Assembly (NCBI RefSeq): GCF_004362895.1
Contig: NZ_SNXI01000011.1
Coordinates: 1-64,000, forward strand
Reading direction: 5' to 3'
Source of the DNA: Idiomarina aquatica
Lineage (GTDB): Bacteria; Pseudomonadota; Gammaproteobacteria; Enterobacterales; Alteromonadaceae
DNA: 64,000 nt
Part shown: positions 57,314 through 64,000 of the stretch, piece by piece
Numbering within the stretch: the first letter of the stretch is position 1
Layout of the letters: each line of letters begins with the position of its first letter
Program-made: the position numbers and the translations under genes
Notes under the pieces: model-generated
The model's database searches: none
Told to the model about the DNA's origin: nothing
The model's input: the letters and a program-made list of their open reading frames with translations, nothing else

Positions 57314-58697
57314 ACTATGGGTAATTGATGATGATCCTTCTATTCGCTGGGTGTTAGAGAAAACCTTTAACGATACCGAATTTCAGGTACGTTGCTTTAA
57401 TGAGACTGAACAGGTTTACAAAGCATTTGCAGAAGACGCGCCGGACGTATTGTTAAGTGATATTCGCATGCCGGGTGACGATGGACTGACGTTATTAAAA
57501 AAGATGACCAGGGAACGTCCTGACCTGCCGGTAGTTATCATGACAGCACACTCTGATCTTGATACCGCAGTAAATGTTTTTAAAGGCGGGGCGTTTGAAT
57601 ATCTGGCAAAGCCTTTTGACCTGGATGATGCCGTAGCAACCGTCAGGAAAGCATACCAGCAACGGCAAAGCCAACCTCAACTTACCGAAGTTCGACGCAC
57701 GCCACCCACGCTGATTGGTGACTCGGCTTCGATGCAAGATGTTTTCCGCGTTATCGGTCGACTATCAAAGTCCAGTGTCAGCGTTTTGATTACCGGCGAG
57801 ACCGGAACCGGTAAAGAGCTAATCGCAAACGCACTACATCAACACAGCCCAAGAGCGGAACATGCGTTTGTGGCGTTGAATATGGCAGCGATTCCGGCTG
57901 AACTTATCGAGTCCGAGTTATTTGGTCATGAAAAAGGCGCATTTACCGGCGCCGATAAACGTCGTGTCGGACGTTTTGAACAAGCTAACCACGGTACTCT
58001 TTTTTTAGATGAAATTGGCGACATGCCGTTACCTGTACAAACCCGCTTGTTGCGAGTTTTAGCCGAAGGGCAATTTTATCCAGTAGGTGCTCATCAGCCA
58101 TTGAATGTCGATGTAAGGGTCATAGCAGCAACGCACAAAAACTTAGAGCAGGCCGTCACTCGTGGCGAATTTCGAGAAGACTTATTTCATCGGCTAAATG
58201 TTATTCAGTTGAAACTGCCCGCATTACGAGAGCGCACCGAAGATATACCACAACTTGCAGATTACTTTTTACAACGCTCAGCGCAAGAGCTAGCGGTAAA
58301 CACCAAACAACTGAGTGACGATGCGGTAGCTGCGCTGTGCAGGTACAACTGGCCTGGTAACGTCAGGCAGTTAGAGAATGTCTGCCGTTGGCTAACTGTA
58401 ATGGCGCCAGGACAGGCTGTTCAGACACATGAATTACCGGATGAACTACAACAGAAAAATGAACCTGACGTTAGTTTAGAGGTCAATGAAGCAGCTAGCT
58501 GGGGCGACACCATTGACGCAGAACTGCGTCGACGTGTTCATCAACACGACGTGTTAACCGCGTTAAATGAAGAACTAGAGCGCCGCGCACTCCGATTTGC
58601 TCTTGAGCGTTTCGGCGGCCATAAACAAAAAGCAGCGCGCTGGTTAGGTTGGGGACGCAATACCTTAACCCGTAAAACCAAGCTATTATTAAAGTAA
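57300..58697 (+). CDS. glnG: Nitrogen regulator NtrC
   Basis: 465 residues from ATG 57300. Receiver with phosphoacceptor D54 (SDIRMPGDDG), AAA+ with Walker A GETGTGKEL and the sigma-54 contact loop GAFTGA, and a Fis-type HTH (GGHKQKAARWLGWGRNTL). It activates sigma-54 promoters such as glnA. Confidence 0.97.
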   Translation: MTTAKLWVIDDDPSIRWVLEKTFNDTEFQVRCFNETEQVYKAFAEDAPDVLLSDIRMPGDDGLTLLKKMTRERPDLPVVIMTAHSDLDTAVNVFKGGAFEYLAKPFDLDDAVATVRKAYQQRQSQPQLTEVRRTPPTLIGDSASMQDVFRVIGRLSKSSVSVLITGETGTGKELIANALHQHSPRAEHAFVALNMAAIPAELIESELFGHEKGAFTGADKRRVGRFEQANHGTLFLDEIGDMPLPVQTRLLRVLAEGQFYPVGAHQPLNVDVRVIAATHKNLEQAVTRGEFREDLFHRLNVIQLKLPALRERTEDIPQLADYFLQRSAQELAVNTKQLSDDAVAALCRYNWPGNVRQLENVCRWLTVMAPGQAVQTHELPDELQQKNEPDVSLEVNEAASWGDTIDAELRRRVHQHDVLTALNEELERRALRFALERFGGHKQKAARWLGWGRNTLTRKTKLLLK

Positions 58698-58709
58698 ATC
58701 TTTTGTAAA
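58694..58709 (+). promoter_or_regulatory. CpxR-box-like repeat ahead of cpxR
   Basis: GTAAA-TCTTTT-GTAAA is a direct repeat of the CpxR half-site GTAAA with 6-nt spacing (consensus 5). It spans the glnG stop codon and lies 68 nt upstream of cpxR, suggesting autoregulation. Confidence 0.5.
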
Positions 58710-58776
58710 AGGCATCGCCCTGTGCCGCTGGTTTATAGAAGATAGGGTAGATGTCATGCAACTGAGAAGGCAAACA

Positions 58777-59454
58777 ATGCATTCTGTATTACTGATTGAC
58801 GATGATCATGAAATGTCGGCGATGCTGACGGAGTTATTCAAGCGAGAGTCTGTTGAGCTTACTGTCGTTGATGACGGTGTAAAAGGTCTGGACGCTGCCT
58901 TAAATGGCGATTTCGAGTTGATCCTGCTCGACGTCATGTTGCCCGGCATAGATGGTATGCAGCTACTACAGCGATTGCGGCAGCAGCATCGAGATACTGC
59001 AGTATTGATGTTAACGGCGCGTGGCGATGACGATGACCGGGTAATGGGGCTTGAGCTAGGTGCTGATGACTATTTACCCAAGCCATTTAATCCGCGTGAA
59101 CTTATTGCACGGGTTCGCGCGTTGTTGCGCAGAACACCTAACACCACCATGCAATCGGAGAAGCTAGTCGCTAGCGGCTTTGAACTTGATCCGGCCAAAG
59201 CTGAAGTGAGCTGTGACGGCCAGGCGCTGGTCATTACACCAACCGAATTTGATATTTTGCGCTGTTTGATGCAGCAAGCGGGACAAATGGTGAGTAAAGA
59301 TCAACTATCGGTAGCTGCGCTGGGGCGCAAAATGGGCCCGTTTGACCGCAGCCTGGATGTACATATCAGTAATATTCGCAAGAAACTTCCCAGCCGGCCT
59401 GAGCGCATACAGACCGTGCGCGGCCGAGGTTACCGTCTGACCGCGCAGGCATGA
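58777..59454 (+). CDS. cpxR: CpxR response regulator
   Basis: 225 residues from ATG 58777 (GAGAAGG 7 nt upstream); ATG 58756 would add seven residues. D52 in LLDVMLPG is the phosphoacceptor; OmpR-type winged helix at the C-terminus (RSLDVHISNIRKKL, VRGRGYRL). It responds to envelope stress. Overlaps cpxA by 4 nt. Confidence 0.9.
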   Translation: MHSVLLIDDDHEMSAMLTELFKRESVELTVVDDGVKGLDAALNGDFELILLDVMLPGIDGMQLLQRLRQQHRDTAVLMLTARGDDDDRVMGLELGADDYLPKPFNPRELIARVRALLRRTPNTTMQSEKLVASGFELDPAKAEVSCDGQALVITPTEFDILRCLMQQAGQMVSKDQLSVAALGRKMGPFDRSLDVHISNIRKKLPSRPERIQTVRGRGYRLTAQA

Positions 59455-60806
59455 TCTCCAACAGTAGTCGCCGCAAAAGTCGTTGGTACCAGTCGCTGAC
59501 ATTGCGACTGCTGTTATTGTTTTGGGCATTATTATTTGTTACCGCAAGCAGTGGCTACTTTCTCGCTGTGTGGAATCGAGCAACGCCCGAACCACAGCCT
59601 GTGGCCGAGCCGATAAAACGAACGATTGCTCCGCTTTTACAAGACCCTGTTACCTTTCTGAGTTTAGAACCTGGCCGGTTAATTGCCGGTAATTATCGTG
59701 TTGCTGCACGCGTATCGGCCGCCGGGCAGCAGAAATTAATGCTGGATGAATACCTTGGTGAGCAACATCGGCGTACGCTGTTGCGATTTCTGAATTATGA
59801 GCAAACGATGCAGATGCCGTTAGCTGACCGGTTGTTGATTGGCCCATTCGAGTTAAATGGTAATAAAGTACTGGTAACGCGGCCACTGCAGGCTGCTGAA
59901 TGGCAAGATCAGGCTCAAGCCGAACGAGAGCTGACACAAGCCCGAACATGGGCCATCGTGTCCGGTAGTTTTGTTATCGCTATTCTGTTGGGGGTATGGC
60001 TGATACGCCCAATTCGCCGGCTAAGTTCTGCAACCCGCGAAATAGCAGCAGGTAGCGCTGAACCTAACCTTGCTAAGTTGCCAAATCGGCGCGACGAAAT
60101 TGGTGACTTAGCAAGGTCTCTTGCACAAACCGCGCGTGATCTAGCGGTCTCACGTGACGCACAACGACGGTTGCTCAGCGATGTTTCGCATGAGTTACGT
60201 TCGCCAATGGCACGTATGCAAGTAGCACTGGATCTAACCGATGCCAGCGAAGATGATGCGCATATTCAGCAGTTACGCAGAGATACCGAGCGACTTAATC
60301 TAATTATTGAACGAATTCTGTCACTTTCTAAATTAGAAAACGGATTGGTGAACCTGAATAAAGAAGCAGTTGATACGGGTCAACTTGTTGCGCGTTTGAT
60401 TGATGATATTCAATATGCTGACGCGGCTTTAGGACAACGCTTAGAGCAACAGCATGCGCAGTGGCCGGAGCTCCAATCTGACGAAGAGCTGTTACGCATG
60501 ATAATCGAAAATATCGTTCGCAACGCGCTTCATTATACCGATGGTACTGTCGAACTCGGCTATAGCCTGAGTGATAATCAACACCGAATTAGCATTCGTG
60601 ACCACGGGCCTGGTGTCGACGACGACTTATTAGCGAAATTGTTTGAGCCGTTTTATCGTGGTGACCCTTCACGAAAACATAAAGCAGGGGTGGGCTTGGG
60701 ATTGGCGCTGAGTCAGCGCGCTGCCGTGGTGTTGGGCGGCACCTTATCAGCTTCTAATCACCCTGATGGGGGGCTGGAAGTTGTGTTAACATTGCCTCAA
60801 GATTAA
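59451..60806 (+). CDS. cpxA: CpxA sensor histidine kinase
   Basis: 451 residues. TM1 (about 15-36), periplasmic sensor about 37-165, TM2 (about 170-187), HAMP, H247 in SDVSHELRSPMARMQ, and HATPase with IENIVRNALHYT and GVGLGLAL. Senses misfolded envelope proteins; phosphatase when CpxP is bound. No cpxP gene is divergent here. Confidence 0.9.
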   Translation: MISNSSRRKSRWYQSLTLRLLLLFWALLFVTASSGYFLAVWNRATPEPQPVAEPIKRTIAPLLQDPVTFLSLEPGRLIAGNYRVAARVSAAGQQKLMLDEYLGEQHRRTLLRFLNYEQTMQMPLADRLLIGPFELNGNKVLVTRPLQAAEWQDQAQAERELTQARTWAIVSGSFVIAILLGVWLIRPIRRLSSATREIAAGSAEPNLAKLPNRRDEIGDLARSLAQTARDLAVSRDAQRRLLSDVSHELRSPMARMQVALDLTDASEDDAHIQQLRRDTERLNLIIERILSLSKLENGLVNLNKEAVDTGQLVARLIDDIQYADAALGQRLEQQHAQWPELQSDEELLRMIIENIVRNALHYTDGTVELGYSLSDNQHRISIRDHGPGVDDDLLAKLFEPFYRGDPSRKHKAGVGLGLALSQRAAVVLGGTLSASNHPDGGLEVVLTLPQD

Positions 60807-60822
60807 CGACACCAAGCAGCAC

Positions 60823-61806
60823 GTGACCCGAACCACTGACACAACCCGCCCCGGCGACGATAGCCCAGCCTGGTTGACGCATTATTACGACCAAGTAATG
60901 CCGTTCTGGCAGCAGGTTAACAATCGTTGGCTAAAAAGCTTCGATGGCATTAATTTGCACTGGTGCTTTTATAAAGTCAGCGAGCGTGCCCCGCTGGTTG
61001 TTATCAGCCCCGGACGTATTGAGGCGGCGCTTAAATATCAGGAAGTTGTCTGGGAATTAGCGCAGGCGGGCATTTCGTGTGCCGTGTTAGATCACCGTGG
61101 GCAAGGCGAATCAGAGCGCATGACGACTAACCCTCACCAAGGACACGTGGAAAAATTTAGTGACTTTATTGGTGACTTCGAGGTTTTCAATGAAGCAGTG
61201 AGTGACGTTTTTCCGCTTGCCAGTAGGCGGTGGCTATTAGGTCATTCGATGGGTGGAACTATTGCCGCATTATATATGCATAACCGCGACGGTGGTTATG
61301 AGGAAATGCTACTTTCTTCTCCCATGTTCTCTATTAACACAGCCGGTATTCCGGTTAGTGTTGCTAAGTCTATAACCGCGGCTGGCGCTTGGCTTAATAA
61401 GCATTTGATGCCAAACCGACCCTGGTATTTTTTGGGTATGAAGGGCTACCAACCGGTAGAGTTTAATAAAAACGAACTGACTCATAGTAAAAACCGGTAT
61501 CGGGTGTTTAGAGAGCTTTATCAGCAGCAACCCGAGGTACAATTGGGTGGGCCTACCTTTAACTGGCTACACGAAGCGTTAATTGCCTGTGATAAAGCAA
61601 GCTCGGGGAGCCTCTCAATAGCGTGTCCAGTGACCTTATTTCAGGCCGGCAGTGACAGTGTGGTGACGGCTGAAGGGCAAGATCGTTTTGTTATGTACAA
61701 TGAGGCAACTAAGGTGGTCATTGAGGGAGCACGGCACGAGCTATTAATGGAAAGTGATCGTTATAGACAAGCACTGATGAGCAAACTGCTATCCATTAAT
61801 GAGTGA
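60823..61806 (+). CDS. pldB: Lysophospholipase L2-like alpha/beta hydrolase
   Basis: 327 residues from a GTG. Nucleophile elbow GHSMGGT, acid and histidine near the C-terminus (FQAGSDSVVTA, GARHELLME). Matches PldB/monoglyceride lipase-type hydrolases. Ends 11 nt inside convergent fieF. Confidence 0.88.
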   Translation: MTRTTDTTRPGDDSPAWLTHYYDQVMPFWQQVNNRWLKSFDGINLHWCFYKVSERAPLVVISPGRIEAALKYQEVVWELAQAGISCAVLDHRGQGESERMTTNPHQGHVEKFSDFIGDFEVFNEAVSDVFPLASRRWLLGHSMGGTIAALYMHNRDGGYEEMLLSSPMFSINTAGIPVSVAKSITAAGAWLNKHLMPNRPWYFLGMKGYQPVEFNKNELTHSKNRYRVFRELYQQQPEVQLGGPTFNWLHEALIACDKASSGSLSIACPVTLFQAGSDSVVTAEGQDRFVMYNEATKVVIEGARHELLMESDRYRQALMSKLLSINE

Positions 61807-62725
61807 TTGAACCTTCTACCTTAGCTACGATCTCAGGATCCATGTGTACAATGATATCTGCTGCCGGGAAGTGCTTCATCAATTCAGCCTCTACACAGTC
61901 AGAAATGGCATGTGCTTTTAGCAACGACAAGCGATCATCAAGTTCGATATGGAGTTGAATAAAACGTGTTGGCCCGGCTTCCCGGGTGCGCAGTCCATGT
62001 AAGCCCCGCACACCATCAACTGACTTGGCAATCGTGATAATTTGTTGTTGTGTCTGTTCGGGCAACTCGCGATCCATCAACGAATTGAAGGCTTGAGAGC
62101 CTATTTTGATAGCGCCAATGATGAGGTATGCAGCGATACCAATGGCAAATACGCTATCAGCCCAGAGTAACCCCCAGCCGCTCAACAGCAACGCGATAAT
62201 AACGGCAATATTCAATAAAATATCGGATTGGTAATGTAGGTGGTCGGCTTTAACTGCTTGCGAGTCGGTGTGTTTAATTGCGATACGCTGAATAGTGATA
62301 AGCACAAGTGTTAGCGCAATAGCAGCTCCTGACACCCATATACCGGTATTAACCGAAGGCAGTCTGGGCCCTTGGATTAATTGCTCAATACTATGAAACA
62401 CCAACAGCATGCTGGAACCGGCAATAAATGCACTTTGCGCAAGTGCGGCTAAAGACTCAGCCTTACCGTGACCAAAGCGGTGTTCTTCGTCTGCAGGCTG
62501 AAGAGCATAACGAATGGCGAAAAAACTAAATACCGAGGCGCCGCTATCGAGAATTGAATCGGTCATCGATGCCAGCATGCTCGCCGATTCGGTTTGCAAC
62601 CAGGCAAACAGCTTCATGGCAATAAGAGAAAATGCGACGATAACAGAAGCTGTGCTGGCAAGCTTAACCCAGAATGAATAGGTTTTACGAAAGTTAGCTG
62701 CTGAGTTTTCGTTAGTTGGTTTCAC
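61796..62725 (-). CDS. fieF: Cation-efflux pump FieF (CDF family)
   Basis: 309 residues, six TM helices. Transport-site motifs TDSILDSGAS and KADHLHYQSDIL, and the C-terminal cytoplasmic domain with HIELDDRLSL and VHMDPE. Exports Fe(II) or Zn(II) in exchange for protons. Confidence 0.93.
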   Translation of the reverse strand: MKPTNENSAANFRKTYSFWVKLASTASVIVAFSLIAMKLFAWLQTESASMLASMTDSILDSGASVFSFFAIRYALQPADEEHRFGHGKAESLAALAQSAFIAGSSMLLVFHSIEQLIQGPRLPSVNTGIWVSGAAIALTLVLITIQRIAIKHTDSQAVKADHLHYQSDILLNIAVIIALLLSGWGLLWADSVFAIGIAAYLIIGAIKIGSQAFNSLMDRELPEQTQQQIITIAKSVDGVRGLHGLRTREAGPTRFIQLHIELDDRLSLLKAHAISDCVEAELMKHFPAADIIVHMDPEIVAKVEGSITH

Positions 62726-62751
62726 AATAGGACCGAAATTTGATGCGCCGT

Positions 62752-62783
62752 GTTAGCGATAGTTTGCTATTCTAACGCTTTTT
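62752..62783 (+). repeat. Hairpin followed by T-run ahead of trmL
   Basis: GTTAG-C-GATAG pairs with CTATT-CTAAC around TTTG, with a bulge and a G-U pair, followed by GCTTTTT. It lies between divergent fieF and trmL and may be an attenuator-like structure in the trmL leader. Confidence 0.35.
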
Positions 62784-62802
62784 AGCTGTCGTTAAAATTA
62801 TC

Positions 62803-63266
62803 ATGCTGCATTTAGTCTTATTTGAACCAGAAATACCCCCTAAAGCAAAAACGCCATTCGGTTGGCGGCTAATACTGGTATGCAACTGCACTTGATCGAG
62901 CCACTGGGTTTCGAACTTGAGGAAAAAAAGGTACGCCGTGCCGGTCTTGACTACCGGGATCTCGCTAATGTTCGTATTCACGGTTCGTGGCAACATTTTT
63001 TGGACACGGTTGAGCATAACCGTATTTTTGCCTGCACGACACGAGGTACAACCCGCTATACAGACGTAGAATTCGAGCCGGGTGACGTGTTGTTATTTGG
63101 GCCAGAAACACGGGGGTTGCCGCTGGAAGTATTAGAGACATTCCCCGCGAAGAACTGGTTGCGTCTGCCTATGGCAAGTAATAGCCGAAGTCTGAATTTA
63201 TCGAATTGTGTTGCTATTTTCGCTTATGAAGCGTGGCGACAGCTTGGCTTCGAGGGCGCGATCTAA
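62803..63266 (+). pseudogene. trmL: tRNA (cytidine/uridine-34-2'-O)-methyltransferase, frameshifted
   Basis: The ATG at 62803 reads MLHLVLFEPEIPP, the exact TrmL start, then K-A-K-T and a stop at 62893. From 62850 the -1 frame continues with [20 protein letters not shown] and runs to 63266 with GPETRGLP and [15 protein letters not shown] intact. Combined length is about 154, the normal size. The break falls in the conserved PPNTGN loop, where KAK replaces NTG. It is either a real mutation, a sequencing slip in the A-run, or, less likely, ribosomal frameshifting. TrmL is a SPOUT enzyme modifying the wobble base of leucine tRNAs. Confidence 0.75.
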
Positions 63267-64000
63267 GTGCGCCTTTAACTGAGCACCTAACTCGTTATTT
63301 TTAAATGCGACATATAATGGTAATGGCTCACGCAAGCGACTTCGGTGATAAGGCGTAGTGACCCAGTCAGGCAGATTGTATTTGTAATCGATGACGCCTT
63401 CAATTCGGTTTAAATCCAATAATGCAAAACAGTCTAATGACGTGTTAGCTCGATAAAACGAAAGCGAGTCTGGTAGTAGTTTGTGTAATTCTTCATTGCC
63501 TGAATAGCATACGGTGTGGCTCTCTTGGCCAGCCAGAATAGCCTGTTTTTTTGTCCTGTCACTGGCAAAAAGGTAAAGGGCATCATCCATCGCAATGGGT
63601 TTTTTGGAGTACAGCAGCTCATTATCAAACTGATTTTTATAAACCCCTACCACCATGTGGGCTTTGTCTTCGAGCAAAGCGTTTAAGGCTCGGGGCCAAT
63701 TACTTGCCAGGGTTTTAACTCCAGCTACGGTGTCGCCGTAGACTGTGTTGATAAGTTGCCACAACCGACCGTTACCGTTAGCCCCGGTTAAACCAGGCCT
63801 AGCCGCTGCAGCTGCGGTCAACTCCGTTGGCATAGGCATGGGTTTTAATTGCTCGGGCGCTTGTAATTTAAATTGCTGGCGTAACTGCGATAGTCTGCCC
63901 GAGGCCTGCATCAAGGAAAGGCGTTGATAGAGGGGCTCAATCAGGTGTTTATATTTTTGATGTAGATAATGAAAACCAACCTCTGACTTAACGTGGTACA
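63198..64000 (-). CDS. Tandem solute-binding-protein-like protein, 5' part outside the window
   Basis: The reading frame is open from the right edge to the stop at 63198. The edge part ([16 protein letters not shown], then [12 protein letters not shown]) resembles the end of one family-3 substrate-binding lobe, and a second binding-protein-like domain follows ([42 protein letters not shown]). Two such domains in one chain would be unusual. The last 69 nt overlap the convergent trmL. The ATG-like TTG at 63914 is internal, not the start. Confidence 0.6.
   Translation of the reverse strand, partial: YHVKSEVGFHYLHQKYKHLIEPLYQRLSLMQASGRLSQLRQQFKLQAPEQLKPMPMPTELTAAAAARPGLTGANGNGRLWQLINTVYGDTVAGVKTLASNWPRALNALLEDKAHMVVGVYKNQFDNELLYSKKPIAMDDALYLFASDRTKKQAILAGQESHTVCYSGNEELHKLLPDSLSFYRANTSLDCFALLDLNRIEGVIDYKYNLPDWVTTPYHRSRLREPLPLYVAFKNNELGAQLKAHLDRALEAKLSPRFISENSNTIR

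Noticed and set aside
62842-62856. Programmed -1 frameshift at the A-run in trmL
   Set aside because: The zero-frame codons GCA-AAA-ACG do not form a canonical X-XXY-YYZ slippery site and no stimulatory structure is evident; mutation or sequencing error is simpler.

Overview
This window is ordinary, gene-dense chromosome from a gammaproteobacterium. About 57 protein genes lie close together on both strands, with many 1-40 nt overlaps. I see no rRNA, tRNA, CRISPR array, prophage or insertion sequence. Conserved gene orders point to the Alteromonadales/Vibrionales/Enterobacterales branch: mrcA / pilMNOPQ(hof-like)-aroK-aroB-damX-dam, priA / argS-ftsN-hslV-hslU, metJ / metL, glnA-glnL-glnG, and yihY-dtd-yiiD. 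Small families such as DUF1415, DUF2937, DUF2959 and DUF3081, together with a full histidine-utilisation locus, suggest a marine Alteromonadales member, perhaps Idiomarinaceae. That placement is inference.

Layout. 1-8.6 kb: a truncated SLC13 transporter at the left edge, a secreted beta-propeller, a probably iron-regulated PepSY-DUF2271/DUF4198 pair, then a co-directional fpr / uracil-DNA glycosylase / DUF2937 / cytosine deaminase / yjjG run with a pyrimidine-quality theme, then an ICMT-type methyltransferase, DUF1415 and outer-membrane phospholipase A. 8.8-16.5 kb: a NIT-PAS-GGDEF-EAL sensor, a JmjC-type oxygenase, and a minus-strand operon dam-elaA-like-rsmJ-peroxiredoxin-yhiN. 16.5-25.7 kb: damX-aroB-aroK and a compact pil/hof operon in which the pilO and pilP modules are fused, divergent from mrcA. 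25.7-37.2 kb: metL/metJ, malic enzyme, rpmE, priA, argS, ftsN, hslVU.

37.2-46.2 kb: an EAL protein with a degenerate GGDEF, rraA, and the hut locus (hutG next to rraA, hutI divergent from hutC-hutU-hutH), which turns histidine into glutamate plus formamide. 46.2-54.3 kb: yiiD-dtd-yihY, an SDR enzyme, small envelope proteins, an FMN reductase, an AcrR-like regulator, DUF3081, trhA and typA. 54.3-64 kb: the nitrogen-control block glnA-glnL-glnG with textbook NtrC sites and a sigma-54 promoter, the envelope-stress pair cpxRA, pldB, fieF, a frameshifted trmL and a double solute-binding protein that runs off the right edge.

The most interesting points are a perfect 11-bp inverted repeat that buries the dam ribosome-binding site right after damX; the PilO-PilP fusion in a hof-sized operon; a -1 frameshift in the conserved N-terminal loop of TrmL; a glycosylase gene with no canonical start codon ahead of its conserved CxxC; and the clustering of uracil and pyrimidine housekeeping genes. 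I found no convincing wholly new multi-gene system.
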